From: Virgibacillus ndiopensis
Lineage (GTDB): Bacteria > Bacillota > Bacilli > Bacillales > Amphibacillaceae
Length of the DNA stretch: 64,000 nucleotides
NCBI RefSeq assembly: GCF_900187325.1
Contig: NZ_FZMZ01000005.1
Coordinates: 186,001-250,000, forward strand
Direction: 5' to 3'
Shown here: piece by piece, positions 18,648 through 28,950 of the stretch
How the letters are laid out: every line of letters begins with the position of its first letter
Position numbering within the stretch: position 1 is the stretch's first letter
Position numbers and translations under genes: made by a program
The notes under the pieces: generated by a model
Seen by the model: only the letters and a program-made list of their open reading frames with translations
What the model was told of the DNA's origin: nothing
The model's database searches: none

Positions 18648-19027
18648 GGAAAATGCATTCGTTCTTTTCCGAAAGTATGAGGTTAGGTGATAAGAAAAGC
18701 GGAGTAGACGATTTCAGCAGCAATAAAATACGTTGTTGCTTTGTAATAAACTTTAATAGATGCTGAGAGCACTGAGAGCAGATACACGTATGCAGGAACA
18801 GTTACCAGAGTGAGACACTTTAGTAGATCAATTGGAGGCGGGGCTCATGGGTCTCCACGAGAAAGCTTAGTGTATGCTGACGCAGGTTAAATAACACCAA
18901 TCTATACAAAAATAGTCTTTATAAAAAGGGACAGGTAACAGCCTGTCCCTTTTGTTATGCCAAATTTCATACGAAAAATTCCTGTTTTCCTGCATATATA
19001 TTTATAATAAGGTGGGTGAGGGATATG
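18648..19027. other. sigG-ylmC gap without a gene
   Basis: 380 bases. AGCAGCAA (about 18716) can pair with TTGTTGCT (about 18733), and TGAGAGCA is directly repeated at 18764 and 18773. GAGAC near 18812 and GTCTC near 18851 can also pair. The region looks like degraded repeat sequence ending in the terminator at 18923. B. subtilis has ylmA in this interval; it is absent here. Confidence 0.5.
18923..18955 (+). terminator. Terminator before ylmC
   Basis: AAAAGGGACAGG pairs with CCTGTCCCTTTT across a 6-base loop, and the right arm ends in Ts. A perfect 12-bp stem that could work on both strands. Confidence 0.85.
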
Positions 19028-19294
19028 ATGAAGCTGTCGGAATTGCAATTAAAAGAAATTATTGTTGTGGAAGATGGTAAACGATTAGGTCATATTTTCG
19101 ATCTTGAGCTAGATGTTAATAATGGGAAAATACTTTCTTTGATTATAATGGGGAAAAAAGCAGGTTTATTTGGAAAAATAGATGAAATTACTATACGCTG
19201 GGAACAGATTGTAACAATTGGATCAGATGTTATTTTGGTAAGAAGAAGTGAAAATTCACCTCAATTATATTTGCAAAAGGAGGTGAAATATTAA
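19028..19294 (+). CDS. ylmC: YlmC/YmxH-family PRC-barrel protein
   Basis: An 88-residue PRC-barrel protein: KLSELQLKEIIVVEDGKRLG at the start, GLFGKIDEITIRWEQIVTIG in the middle and DVILVR near the end, the family pattern. The family is widespread in spore formers and sporulation-associated, without a defined biochemical role. I chose the ATG at 19028, 5 bases after GAGGG; ATG 19025 and GTG 19016 are alternatives. A weak sigma-E-like CATATATA lies at about 18993. Confidence 0.87.
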   Translation: MKLSELQLKEIIVVEDGKRLGHIFDLELDVNNGKILSLIIMGKKAGLFGKIDEITIRWEQIVTIGSDVILVRRSENSPQLYLQKEVKY

Positions 19295-19350
19295 TATATC
19301 CGCAAATTATGATAAAATGATACATGCATATCCAACAGGAGGGGAAAGAA

Positions 19351-20160
19351 ATGAATGAAGCTTTTAATCAAAAGGATATATCCTATTTACATATAGAAAA
19401 ATGGCAGGAACTAAATCCCAATTTACGAGTAGGTTTTACAACTAGAAAAGGTGGTATTAGTAAAGAACCTTTCAAGTCATTCAACCTTGGATTACATGTA
19501 CCAGATGATAAAAATGACGTTATTAAAAACAGACAATTATTATCAAGTAAATTAGATATTCCACTTGACGATTGGGTAGCTGGAGAACAAATCCATTCCA
19601 ATCGAATCAAGATAATAAATAATAAGGATAAAGGGAGAGGGGCAGTCTCGTTTCAAGACTCATTAGAAAGTATTGATGGGATAATTACAAACCAAGCTGG
19701 TATATTATGCACAGCATTTTTTGCGGATTGTGTTCCATTATTTTTCTTCGATCCTGTGTCAAACTATATCGGAATTGCCCATGCAGGATGGAAAGGTACT
19801 GTGAATCGTATTGCTGAACAAATGGTTCTAAAATTACAAGAAGCTGAGGTTGATATTTCAAATCTTTTAGTAGCTATCGGTCCTTGTATCTCACAGAAAG
19901 CGTATGAGGTAGATGATTATGTAATCAATCATTTATCAAAAGAAATGATTGATAAAACTGCAATCAAAACAAAACATAATCACTATTTATTGGATTTAAA
20001 GCAACTAAATGTAGAAATCCTTTTACAATGTAATGTATTACGTAATAATATAGATATAACAAATTATTGCACGTTACGTGATGAATCGTTATTTTTTTCA
20101 CATCGCAGGGACAATGGGAAGACTGGAAGAATGCTAGGGTATATCGGTTATAAACCTTGA
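19351..20160 (+). CDS. pgeF: Peptidoglycan editing factor / YfiH-LACC1 family oxidoreductase
   Basis: Member of the YfiH/YlmD/LACC1 family (269 residues), multi-copper-oxidase-like and purine-nucleoside-acting enzymes; E. coli YfiH prevents wrong amino acids in muropeptides. The metal and active-site residues lie in the family motifs: QIHSN near residue 89, a Cys in FADCVPLFF near 129, and GIAHAGWKGT near 150. The start at 19351 is set by AGGAGGGG at 19337. Position before ylmE-sepF fits B. subtilis ylmD. Confidence 0.9.
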   Translation: MNEAFNQKDISYLHIEKWQELNPNLRVGFTTRKGGISKEPFKSFNLGLHVPDDKNDVIKNRQLLSSKLDIPLDDWVAGEQIHSNRIKIINNKDKGRGAVSFQDSLESIDGIITNQAGILCTAFFADCVPLFFFDPVSNYIGIAHAGWKGTVNRIAEQMVLKLQEAEVDISNLLVAIGPCISQKAYEVDDYVINHLSKEMIDKTAIKTKHNHYLLDLKQLNVEILLQCNVLRNNIDITNYCTLRDESLFFSHRRDNGKTGRMLGYIGYKP

Positions 20161-20186
20161 CGATGCTAGAGAGGAGAGAATTAAGA

Positions 20187-20864
20187 GTGACTGTAGCTGC
20201 AAACTTAGAAGAAATTCGTACTAACATAAGACAAGCCTGTAATAACAGTAATCGTGATCCTGAAGAAATTACAATAATTGGCGTAACGAAATATGTTACA
20301 ATAGAACGAACCGAGGAAACGATTGAAACAGGTATTAAAAATCTTGGTGAAAATCGTCTAGAAGGTTTCCTGGAAAAATATAATTACATACAGGATAGAG
20401 CAACTTGGCATTTCATTGGAACCCTGCAATCGAGAAAGGTAAAAGAAATAATTGATAAGATTGATGTCGTTCATTCACTAGATCGTAAATCATTAGCCAA
20501 AGAAATTAACAAGCGTAGCAAAAAACCTATCGATTGTTTTGTTCAAGTAAATGTAAGTGGTGAAGAATCAAAACATGGACTAGCACCTGATGAGGTAATA
20601 TTTTTTATCGAGAGTATAGCTAACTATGAAAATATCCGTATTGTCGGATTAATGACAATGGCACCTCATGTTGATGATGAAGAGACAATTCGGAATATAT
20701 TTAGAAATTTAGCAACCTTAAGAAATACGGTCCAGGAGAAAAATTTAGAATTTGCACCTTGTCATTATTTATCAATGGGAATGAGTAATGATTATAAAAT
20801 TGCAATTGAAGAAGGTGCCACACACATCCGTATCGGTTCAAAATTAGTTGGATCTGAAAACTAG
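20187..20864 (+). CDS. ylmE: YggS-family pyridoxal phosphate homeostasis protein
   Basis: PLP-binding TIM-barrel protein without known enzymatic activity, involved in vitamin B6 and amino acid homeostasis. The PLP lysine is in GVTKYV near residue 36. Other family motifs are LGENR, WHFIGTLQSRK, VNVSGEESKHG, LMTMAP and LSMGMSNDY. GTG at 20187 with GAGGAGAG upstream gives 225 residues; the frame open from 20157 would overlap pgeF and lacks a ribosome binding site. Confidence 0.93.
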   Translation: MTVAANLEEIRTNIRQACNNSNRDPEEITIIGVTKYVTIERTEETIETGIKNLGENRLEGFLEKYNYIQDRATWHFIGTLQSRKVKEIIDKIDVVHSLDRKSLAKEINKRSKKPIDCFVQVNVSGEESKHGLAPDEVIFFIESIANYENIRIVGLMTMAPHVDDEETIRNIFRNLATLRNTVQEKNLEFAPCHYLSMGMSNDYKIAIEEGATHIRIGSKLVGSEN

Positions 20865-20876
20865 TGAGGTGAAAAC

Positions 20877-21314
20877 ATGACCATTAAGAACAAATTAAAA
20901 ACATTTTTTACACTGGATGATGAATATGAATATGTAGAAGAAGAAATCGATTTACCAGAGGATAATTCAACCCCTCAGCGAAGAAGTCAGAAAGGGCAAA
21001 ATGTAGTTAATCTAAAGAGTATGCAGCAGCCTGCATCAAAAGTAGTGCTTTGTGAGCCAAGATCATACAATGAAGCACAGGAAATAGCAGACAATATTGT
21101 GAATAGACGTGCAGTCGTTATCAATTTACAACGTGTTGATCACAACCAGGCAAAAAGAATTGTTGATTTTTTAAGTGGAACTGTTTATGCCGTTAATGGT
21201 GATATTCAAAAGCTTGGATCACAAACATTTCTTTGTACGCCTGACAATGTCGATGTTTCTGGAACGATTTCAGAGGCATTTGTAGATGAAGATGAAATGG
21301 AGAGAGGGTGGTAA
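20877..21314 (+). CDS. sepF: Cell division protein SepF
   Basis: Z-ring membrane anchor and septum organiser that binds the FtsZ C-terminal peptide. An amphipathic N-terminal helix (TIKNKLKTFFTL) binds membrane; an acidic, disordered linker (about 18-55) and the compact SepF domain (KVVLCEPRSYNEAQEIAD... to the end) follow. Length 145 residues. It starts 12 bases after ylmE in the ylm operon. Confidence 0.95.
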   Translation: MTIKNKLKTFFTLDDEYEYVEEEIDLPEDNSTPQRRSQKGQNVVNLKSMQQPASKVVLCEPRSYNEAQEIADNIVNRRAVVINLQRVDHNQAKRIVDFLSGTVYAVNGDIQKLGSQTFLCTPDNVDVSGTISEAFVDEDEMERGW

Positions 21315-21320
21315 CCAATT

Positions 21321-21587
21321 ATGTACCAGCTATATAATATTTTAGATACTGCGATTGTCATCTATAGCTATGCATTGATTGTGTATATATTTATGTCATG
21401 GTTCCCAGGAGCTCGAGAATCAACATTTGGTAGCCTTTTAGCAAGAATAACAGAGCCATATTTAGAGCAATTTCGAAAAATCATTCCACCACTTGGTATG
21501 ATAGATCTATCCCCAATTGTAGCGATTTTTGTTTTGTATCTAGCAAGAATGGGTCTGCTTGAACTTTTCAAAATGATTTTATATTAA
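21321..21587 (+). CDS. ylmG: YggT-family membrane protein
   Basis: An 88-residue protein with two membrane helices (about 9-28 and 63-85) separated by the conserved segment SWFPGARES...LARITEPYLEQFRKIIPP. The family is linked with division and membrane protein placement in bacteria and plastids, with no defined activity. It lies between sepF and ylmH, as in B. subtilis. Confidence 0.93.
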   Translation: MYQLYNILDTAIVIYSYALIVYIFMSWFPGARESTFGSLLARITEPYLEQFRKIIPPLGMIDLSPIVAIFVLYLARMGLLELFKMILY

Positions 21588-21598
21588 GGTAGTGTACG

Positions 21599-22372
21599 AT
21601 GGATATATATCAGCATTTTCGAAGAGATGAACAACCTTTTCTTGATCAAGTATTATCGTGGAAAGAACAGGTTGAAAAAACGTATCAGGAAAAGTTAACT
21701 GATTTCCTTGATCCAAGAGAACAACAAATAATGGATACGTTAATTGGCACCAATCATGAAGTCTTATTGCATGTTTTTGGTGGGGGAATACATACTGAAA
21801 GAAAACGAGCATTGTTAGCTCCGTTTTATGAAGAGATAACAGACGATGATTTCGGTCTTACATTAATGCAAGCTTCGTATCAGGATAAATTTATTTCGTT
21901 AACACACAGGGATGTAATGGGAGCTTTTTTGTCCCTTGGAATTAAACGCAAGAAGTTTGGTGATATTTATGTTGGAAATGGTATTGTGCAAATCGTGATG
22001 GCCGATGAGATTGCCCCATTTGTTCGTGCCAATCTAACTGCTATCAAAAAAGCAAAGATTAAGCTAGAAGAAAAACCGATGTCTCAACTTTTGGAGATAG
22101 AAAGAAATTGGGTAGCATCGGATAAGACTGTTTCGTCATTACGGTTAGATGCTGTACTAAAAGAAATATATAATGTATCACGCAAAGATGCAGCTGATTT
22201 AATAACGAAAAGTTTTGTCAAAGTAAATTACAAAGTAGTTGAAGATACAGCGTTTATTTTGCAAGAAGGAGATCTTATTTCTGTTCGAGGAAAAGGTAGA
22301 AGTAAATTAAATGGGATAAATGGACAATCGAAAAAAGGTAAGTGGAAAATTCAAGCGGCTATATTAAAATAA
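21599..22372 (+). CDS. ylmH: S4-domain RNA-binding protein YlmH
   Basis: A 257-residue protein with an N-terminal YlmH domain and a C-terminal S4 RNA-binding domain (about 178-240: SSLRLDAVLKEIYNVSRKDA...). B. subtilis YlmH has been reported to bind stalled large ribosomal subunits and to be able to stand in for RqcP in alanine tailing. The partner factor RqcH is encoded at 47181 in this window. Rich ends in basic residues fit RNA binding. Confidence 0.9.
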   Translation: MDIYQHFRRDEQPFLDQVLSWKEQVEKTYQEKLTDFLDPREQQIMDTLIGTNHEVLLHVFGGGIHTERKRALLAPFYEEITDDDFGLTLMQASYQDKFISLTHRDVMGAFLSLGIKRKKFGDIYVGNGIVQIVMADEIAPFVRANLTAIKKAKIKLEEKPMSQLLEIERNWVASDKTVSSLRLDAVLKEIYNVSRKDAADLITKSFVKVNYKVVEDTAFILQEGDLISVRGKGRSKLNGINGQSKKGKWKIQAAILK

Positions 22373-22476
22373 TTTAGTTTAGGTGCAGGAATTTTCCGTT
22401 TTATGTCGAATTATAACGTAATAAGGAATTATAATGATATTTTATTAATGCAATTATTCGTAAGGAGGTGGCCATT

Positions 22477-22980
22477 GTGCCATTATCGCCGTTAGATATT
22501 CATAATAAAGAGTTTACAAGAAGTTTTCGTGGGTATGATGAAGATGAGGTCAATGAATTTTTGGACCAAGTAATTAAGGACTATGAAATTGTAATTCGTG
22601 AGAAAAAAGATTTGAAGGAACAAGTAGAACAATTAAATGAAAAGCTTGGTCATTTTACAAATATCGAAACAACCTTAAACCAATCGATCCTAATTGCCCA
22701 GGAGACTGCTGAAGAATTAAAAGGTAATGCTTCGAAAGAATCCAAATTGATTATTAAAGAAGCAGAGAAAAATGCTGACCGTATTATTAACGAGTCATTG
22801 GACAAATCTCGTCGCATATCACTGGAAGTTGAAGAATTGAAAAAACAGGCAAAAGTATTTCGAACTCGTTTAAGAATGCTTGTGGAAGCACAATTAGATA
22901 TGATTGGGACCGATGATTGGGAACAATTATTCGATGAGGAAATGGGCGAAGAACTTGAATATGCAGAAAATAAATCATAA
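22477..22980 (+). CDS. divIVA: Cell division and pole protein DivIVA
   Basis: Coiled-coil protein that binds curved membrane at septa and poles. It recruits MinJ/MinCD and, in sporulation, RacA. The N-terminal lipid-binding domain contains PLSPLDIHNKEFTRSFRGYD followed by EDEVNEFLDQV; long coiled coils follow up to about residue 150, and the tail is acidic. GTG at 22477, 6 bases after AAGGAGGTG, matches the family N-terminus, so the in-frame GTG at 22468 inside the ribosome binding site is rejected. Length 167. Confidence 0.95.
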   Translation: MPLSPLDIHNKEFTRSFRGYDEDEVNEFLDQVIKDYEIVIREKKDLKEQVEQLNEKLGHFTNIETTLNQSILIAQETAEELKGNASKESKLIIKEAEKNADRIINESLDKSRRISLEVEELKKQAKVFRTRLRMLVEAQLDMIGTDDWEQLFDEEMGEELEYAENKS

Positions 22981-23039
22981 GTCTTGACGATAATTCAATT
23001 TATGCATATAATTTTAAAACATAGATTTGAATTTAATAG

Positions 23040-23283
23040 TAAATACGATGACGGAGACAGTACAAAAGCAGGGTATCTGTTGAGCGAATCAGGGTATGGT
23101 GGAAGCCTGATACAGAAGTGCTTTTAGAACATCACTCCCGAGTATCCATTCGAACGGTTACCTAGTAGAAATGGACGATTCATTCACGTTACGAATTTTG
23201 AGTGAATTTAAATGATAAATTTATTAGGGTGGTACCGCGAGTCTTCTCGTCCCTTGTTGGGATGACGAAGGCTTTTTTATATT
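23040..23283 (+). promoter_or_regulatory. Isoleucine T-box leader of ileS
   Basis: The T-box sequence AGGGTGGTACCGCG is at 23226-23239. The stem I region (about 23045-23150) holds the presumed specifier codon ATC at 23131-23133, followed by the usual purine. The terminator stem is GTCTTCTCGTCCC with GGGATGACGAAGGC, then six Ts (about 23240-23277). Uncharged Ile-tRNA would favour the antiterminator and raise ileS expression. Unusually, a dispersed repeat separates this leader from ileS by 572 bases. Confidence 0.93.
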
Positions 23284-23354
23284 TAAAGGTTGTTTTCTAA
23301 GGAATTGTTGTTTTTGACATAAAATAAGTAAACATGTGACGTAACAACCTATTC

Positions 23355-23783
23355 TCGGTCCACCGTCCGAGATCGCTACGGGCGGATGCGCACCTTAGGG
23401 CATGGCCTTAGCCTCCTCGAGAAGACCACACTGCGGGGTCTTCGGACACGTGCTGTTCTGAGCAGGACAAGGAATACTTCGAGAGCTTTTGCATCGCACG
23501 AAGAAAATTGGTTTGTATTTTCGAGGAGTCACCGCCCTCCGCTCACCCGGACTAGTGATGTGCTATCATGTGGTTTTATATAATGTCCTACTCTAGCTAA
23601 TGGTTTGTAAACGTAAAACTAGTGGAGGAAATATACGTAGACTCCGCGGGAAAGCGAAGACGATTAGACCCCGCAGAAAGTGGGTTTCTCCGAGGAGGCT
23701 GAATCGTTGCCCGCGGAAAGCGCAGTGTATTTCCGGAACGGTTGCCCAAGCATAAATTTACGTGGCATTTTTTGTCAACTATG
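23355..23783 (+). repeat. Dispersed palindromic repeat, copy B
   Basis: Longest copy of the family seen at 9856 and 51848. Left blocks are GGGCGGATGCGCACCTTAGG, GCCTCCTCGAG and GGGGTCTTCGGACACGTGCT; the centre is GGAGTCACCGCCCTCCGCTC; right blocks are GCGAAGACG, CCGAGGAGGCT, CCGCGGAAAGCGC and GTATTTCCGGAACGG. About 65 extra bases (from about 23460, including GCATCGCACGAAG) interrupt the left half compared with copy C. The halves are imperfect reverse complements, so a very long hairpin is possible. It lies between the T-box and ileS. Confidence 0.87.
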
Positions 23784-23854
23784 AAAGTATAAAACAACAA
23801 AATTAAAGAAAAGAGCCTGTATATTTAAAAGACTAATTAAGGAGGAATTGCATC

Positions 23855-26617
23855 ATGGATTACAAAGAAACATTACTTATGCCAAAAACAGAATTTCCAA
23901 TGCGTGGGAATTTACCGAATAAAGAACCATTAAGACGAAAAGAATGGGATGAAACAGACTTATATGAAAAAAGTCTTGAAAGAACGAAAGGTAGACCATT
24001 GTTTATCCTTCATGATGGACCTCCATATGCAAATGGTGACCTACACATTGGGCATGCATTAAATAAAATTTTGAAGGATTTCATTACACGCTATAAATCA
24101 ATGGCAGGCTATCATGCACCATATATTCCCGGCTGGGATACACATGGATTACCGATTGAAACTGCGTTGACGAAAAAGAAAAAAGTAGACCGCAAAAAAA
24201 TGAGTGTCGCTGAATTCAGGGAAAAATGTGCTGAATACGCCATGGGCCAAGTCGATAACCAGCGTTCACAATTTAAAGAGCTTGGTGTTCGTGGCGATTG
24301 GGATAATCCATACATTACACTTACGAAAGACTATGAAGCAGCACAAATTAAAGTATTCGGTGAAATGGCTAAAAAGGGTTACATTTATAAAGGATTAAAA
24401 CCTGTTTATTGGTCACCATCATCTGAATCGGCGCTTGCAGAAGCTGAAATCGAATATCACGATAAACGTTCACCATCCATTTACGTTGCATTTAGCGTTA
24501 CAGACGGAAAAGGACTACTTGACGGTGGAGAGAAATTTGTTATCTGGACGACAACACCTTGGACAATTCCAGCTAACCTAGGAATTAGTTTACATCCAGA
24601 TTTTGAATATGCTGTAGTTGCCGTTAACGGTGAAAAATATGTTATTGCACATGATTTGTTAGGTGCAGTTGCAGAGGAACTTGAATGGGAGAACCCTGAA
24701 GTAGTTAAGACTTTCAAAGGTCAAGAAGCGGATAAAATTGTTGCAAGACACCCATTTTATGATCGTGATTCACTCATCATGCTCGGTGACCACGTTACAA
24801 CAGATGCTGGTACTGGTTGTGTTCATACAGCGCCAGGTCATGGGGAAGATGACTTTTATGTATCAAGAAGTTATGGAATCGATGCATTTTGCCCTGTTGA
24901 TGAAAAAGGGGTATTTACCGATGATGCTCCAGGTTTTGCAGGTACATTCTATGATACAGCAAACAAACCGATTACAGAAAAGCTGGAAGAAGTGGGTGCA
25001 TTACTAAAACTAAAATTCATTACACACTCGTATCCACATGACTGGCGTACGAAGAAACCAACAATTTTCCGTGCAACTTCACAATGGTTTGCATCAATAA
25101 AGGATTTCCGTCAAGATATTTTAGACGAAATCAAACGAATCAATTGGTATCCAAGCTGGGGAGAAACCAGACTTTACAACATGGTTCGTGACCGCGAAGA
25201 CTGGTGTATTTCTCGACAACGTACTTGGGGCGTACCAATTCCAGTATTTTACGGTGAAGATAGAACACCAATTATCACAGATGAAACAATCGAACATGTG
25301 TCGAAATTGTTTAATGAACATGGATCAAATGTATGGTTTGAATGGGATGCGAAGGAACTTTTACCAGAAGGATTCACTTCTGAACATAGTCCGAATGGTA
25401 CATTCACCAAAGAAACAGATATCATGGATGTATGGTTTGATTCTGGGTCGTCACATGAAGCAGTATTAATGGGACGAGAAGACCATAGACGTCCTGCTGA
25501 TGTATATTTAGAAGGCAGTGACCAGTATCGTGGTTGGTTCAACTCTTCCTTATCAACTGCAGTAGCGGTAACTGGAAAAGCACCATACGAAAATGTTATT
25601 AGTCACGGATTTGTTTTAGATGGAGACGGAAGAAAAATGAGTAAGTCACTTGGTAACGTTATTCTTCCATCTAAAACCTTAAAACAGTTAGGTGCAGATA
25701 TTTTACGATTATGGGTGTCTTCTGTTGACTACCAAGCAGACGTAAGAATTTCTAACGATATTTTAAAACAAGTCTCTGAAACGTATCGTAAAATTCGTAA
25801 CACATTCCGTTTCGTATTGGCGAACATTGCTGACTTTGATCCGGCAAAAGACCGGGTGGCAGATACTGATTTAGAAGAAGTAGATCGTTATATGCTTCAC
25901 CGTTTACAAGGTTTAATTTCAAACGTTCGTGAAAGCTATGACAAATTTGAGTATTCGCCAGTTTATCATCAAATTCATAATTTCTGTGCAGTGGATTTGA
26001 GCTCGTTCTATCTGGATTTTGCAAAAGATATTTTATATATCGAAGCAAAAGATGATCATCGTCGTAGAAGTATTCAAACGGTTTATTATGATATTTTGAC
26101 AAGCTTAGTCAAATTATTAACACCGATTATTCCACATACTGCAGAGGAAGTTTGGGAGTACATTCCAGGAACAGAAGCAGAATATGTTCAATTAACGGAC
26201 ATTCCTGAGCCAAAAACTGTGTTTGAAAACAACGATGCCTTAGAAAAATGGGATCACTTTATGAAGGTTCGCGATGATGTATTAAAAGCACTTGAAAAAG
26301 CACGAAATGAAAAAGTAATTGGTAAATCGTTAGAAGCAAAATTAACGATTGTTGCAAAAGATAACAAAACGAATGAAGTGCTTGCACAAATTCCGCACAT
26401 GCATCAATTATTAATTGTTTCACATGTTGACGTTATTGAAAATGCTGACGGAGTAAGTGAATACCGTTATGTTGATGTGAAAGTTGAAAAGCATCCAGGT
26501 GAAAAATGTGAACGCTGCTGGGTAGCTTCGGAGACTGTTGGCGAAGATAAAGACCATCCAGAACTATGTACACGTTGTGCGGATATTGTAAAAGAGCATT
26601 ATACAACAGCAAAATAA
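23855..26617 (+). CDS. ileS: Isoleucine--tRNA ligase
   Basis: Class Ia aminoacyl-tRNA synthetase, 920 residues. The HIGH motif appears in [10 protein letters not shown] near residue 60 and the KMSKS motif in [10 protein letters not shown] near 595. The CP1 editing domain with TTTPWTIP lies near 230, and the C-terminal zinc site CERCW...CTRC near 890. AGGAGG ribosome binding site. It is preceded by an Ile T-box, confirming its specificity against valine and leucine enzymes. Confidence 0.98.
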   Translation: MDYKETLLMPKTEFPMRGNLPNKEPLRRKEWDETDLYEKSLERTKGRPLFILHDGPPYANGDLHIGHALNKILKDFITRYKSMAGYHAPYIPGWDTHGLPIETALTKKKKVDRKKMSVAEFREKCAEYAMGQVDNQRSQFKELGVRGDWDNPYITLTKDYEAAQIKVFGEMAKKGYIYKGLKPVYWSPSSESALAEAEIEYHDKRSPSIYVAFSVTDGKGLLDGGEKFVIWTTTPWTIPANLGISLHPDFEYAVVAVNGEKYVIAHDLLGAVAEELEWENPEVVKTFKGQEADKIVARHPFYDRDSLIMLGDHVTTDAGTGCVHTAPGHGEDDFYVSRSYGIDAFCPVDEKGVFTDDAPGFAGTFYDTANKPITEKLEEVGALLKLKFITHSYPHDWRTKKPTIFRATSQWFASIKDFRQDILDEIKRINWYPSWGETRLYNMVRDREDWCISRQRTWGVPIPVFYGEDRTPIITDETIEHVSKLFNEHGSNVWFEWDAKELLPEGFTSEHSPNGTFTKETDIMDVWFDSGSSHEAVLMGREDHRRPADVYLEGSDQYRGWFNSSLSTAVAVTGKAPYENVISHGFVLDGDGRKMSKSLGNVILPSKTLKQLGADILRLWVSSVDYQADVRISNDILKQVSETYRKIRNTFRFVLANIADFDPAKDRVADTDLEEVDRYMLHRLQGLISNVRESYDKFEYSPVYHQIHNFCAVDLSSFYLDFAKDILYIEAKDDHRRRSIQTVYYDILTSLVKLLTPIIPHTAEEVWEYIPGTEAEYVQLTDIPEPKTVFENNDALEKWDHFMKVRDDVLKALEKARNEKVIGKSLEAKLTIVAKDNKTNEVLAQIPHMHQLLIVSHVDVIENADGVSEYRYVDVKVEKHPGEKCERCWVASETVGEDKDHPELCTRCADIVKEHYTTAK

Positions 26618-26629
26618 AGCTTGTTAGAA

Positions 26630-26661
26630 AATACTCCTCTAAGAGCAGAGGAGTATTTTTT
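26630..26661 (+). terminator. Terminator of ileS
   Basis: AATACTCCTCT and AGAGGAGTATT form a perfect 11-bp stem with a 6-base loop and a T-run. Confidence 0.9.
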
Positions 26662-26714
26662 ATGGTAAAATAAAATGCATTAGAAATAGTATTGGAGAAA
26701 TCGGAGGACAAAGA

Positions 26715-27185
26715 ATGTATTGGTACTATATTATTGCAGTAATCATTATCGGAATTGATCAGTTTACAAAATGGATTGTCGTAAAAAATATGGAGTTATA
26801 TGAACAAATTACAATTATTGATGACTTTTTCTATCTAACTTCACATCGAAACACTGGTGCAGCATGGGGAATTTTAGAAGGTCAAATGATTTTTTTCTAT
26901 CTCATTACTGCAGTTGTAATTATTGGCGTCGTTTTCTACATGCAAAAATATGCCAAGGATAGTATATTATTAGCTATCTCGTTAAGTTTAATTCTAGGCG
27001 GGGCAATTGGTAACTTTATTGATCGGATATTCCGTCAAGAAGTTGTTGATTTCCTTGATTTTATTATCTTTAATTATGATTTTCCGATATTTAATGTAGC
27101 GGATTCATCTTTATGTGTAGGTGTTTGTCTTGTATTAATTGCTACATTTATTGATGAGAAAAAGAAGGGAACGACAGCATCATGA
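26715..27185 (+). CDS. lspA: Lipoprotein signal peptidase (signal peptidase II)
   Basis: Membrane aspartic protease that cleaves prolipoproteins after lipid attachment. Four membrane helices are visible in 156 residues. The catalytic aspartates are in GNFIDRIF near residue 101 and NVADSS near 130. Its stop overlaps the rluD start by 4 bases (ATGA), so the two are translationally coupled. Confidence 0.96.
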   Translation: MYWYYIIAVIIIGIDQFTKWIVVKNMELYEQITIIDDFFYLTSHRNTGAAWGILEGQMIFFYLITAVVIIGVVFYMQKYAKDSILLAISLSLILGGAIGNFIDRIFRQEVVDFLDFIIFNYDFPIFNVADSSLCVGVCLVLIATFIDEKKKGTTAS

Positions 27186-28093
27186 CCGATCAGCAATATG
27201 AAGTTCAAGCTGAGCAAAGTAAAATACGAATTGATAAGCTTTTAGCTGAAATTAATCCAGATAAATCACGCTCACAGGTGCAAACGTGGATCAATCAAGA
27301 TTTGGTTACGGTTAATGACTGTATAGTAAAGTCCAATTATAAATGCCATACGGGTGATATTGTTAAATGGTCAATTCCAGAAACAAAGCCAGCAGAGATT
27401 AACCCGGAAAAAATACCATTAGTTATCGTGTATGAGGATAGTGATGTCATTGTTGTCAATAAACCAAAAGGAATGGTAGTTCATCCCTCAGCAGGCCATT
27501 CCGGTGGTACGCTGGTAAATGCATTACTTTATCATTGTCATGATTTATCAGGTATTAATGGGATAGAAAGACCTGGAATTGTACACCGTATCGATAAGGA
27601 CACGAGTGGGTTACTGGTCGTTGCTAAAAATGATCATGCACATGAGTCGCTAGCTGCCCAGTTGGCAGAAAAAGACGTGGAGCGCAAATACGAAGCAATC
27701 GTTCATGGGGTGATTGAACATGAGAATGGCTTGATTGATGCCCCTATTGCTAGAGATCCAAAAGATCGGCAAAAGATGGGGGTAGTCGATAATGGAAAAC
27801 CTGCTGTAACTCATTTTAAGGTTCTTAAACGGTATGAACGATTCACACATGTTGAATGCCAGCTGGAAACTGGAAGAACGCACCAGATACGTGTTCATAT
27901 GAGATATATTGGATTTCCGCTTGTAGGTGATCCGAAATATGGTCCTAGAAAAACGTTAGGTAATAATGGACAAGCTTTACATGCAAGGGTCCTCGGATTT
28001 ACGCATCCGCGGACGAATGAATGGTTGCAATTTGAAGTAGAAGCGCCAATGGAATTTAAGGGCATTTTGGATCAAGTAGAAAAAATGTATTGA
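27182..28093 (+). CDS. ylyB: RluD-family 23S rRNA pseudouridine synthase
   Basis: RluA/RluD-type enzyme of 303 residues. An N-terminal S4 domain (about 13-75: [19 protein letters not shown]) precedes the catalytic domain, whose Asp is in the motif [20 protein letters not shown] (near residue 138). [10 protein letters not shown] is near 228. Lying between lspA and pyrR it corresponds to B. subtilis ylyB. The pyr operon -35 box overlaps its stop codon. Confidence 0.9.
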   Translation: MTDQQYEVQAEQSKIRIDKLLAEINPDKSRSQVQTWINQDLVTVNDCIVKSNYKCHTGDIVKWSIPETKPAEINPEKIPLVIVYEDSDVIVVNKPKGMVVHPSAGHSGGTLVNALLYHCHDLSGINGIERPGIVHRIDKDTSGLLVVAKNDHAHESLAAQLAEKDVERKYEAIVHGVIEHENGLIDAPIARDPKDRQKMGVVDNGKPAVTHFKVLKRYERFTHVECQLETGRTHQIRVHMRYIGFPLVGDPKYGPRKTLGNNGQALHARVLGFTHPRTNEWLQFEVEAPMEFKGILDQVEKMY

Positions 28094-28118
28094 CAGGCAG
28101 AGTTGAATTTGAAATAAT
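28090..28118 (+). promoter_or_regulatory. Sigma-A promoter of the pyr operon
   Basis: TTGACA (28090-28095), a 17-base spacer and AATAAT (28113-28118). The -35 is perfect and overlaps the ylyB stop codon. It is the only strong promoter before the nine pyr genes. Confidence 0.8.
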
Positions 28119-28139
28119 AAATGCAATGAAATAATGATC

Positions 28140-28811
<672 letters not shown>

Positions 28812-28823
28812 AATAAATAGTAA

Positions 28824-28927
28824 GACCTTTAACTAAATCCAGAGAGATTTTCAAGGTCCCATAAGAATACGTGTATCCTTACTACACGTGTACCTCTTTG
28901 CGGCCTTATGCAAAGAGGGTTTTTTTA
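28824..28927 (+). promoter_or_regulatory. Second PyrR attenuator, between pyrR and pyrB
   Basis: The binding loop AAATCCAGAGAGATTT (28835-28850) is closed by GACCTT (28824) with AAGGTC (28853). An extra hairpin ACGTGT...ACACGT lies near 28870-28888. The terminator is CCTCTTTGC (28893-28901) with GCAAAGAGG (28910-28918) and seven Ts. B. subtilis has three such sites around pyrR and pyrP; here pyrP and one site are missing. Confidence 0.9.
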
Positions 28928-28950
28928 TGGGGAAAATGAAGGAGGAGCCT

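Noticed and set aside
18764-18780. Direct repeat TGAGAGCA twice as a possible small array
   Set aside because: Only two units with a 1-base gap; no CRISPR-like spacing or further copies.
22404-22410. TGTCGAA, an exact Spo0A-box 7-mer upstream of divIVA
   Set aside because: A 7-mer is expected several times by chance in 64 kb and there is no second box or supporting promoter layout.
23386-23583. 65-codon open frame in the T-box to ileS gap
   Set aside because: It lies wholly within dispersed repeat copy B, has no ribosome binding site, and its sequence follows the palindrome blocks.
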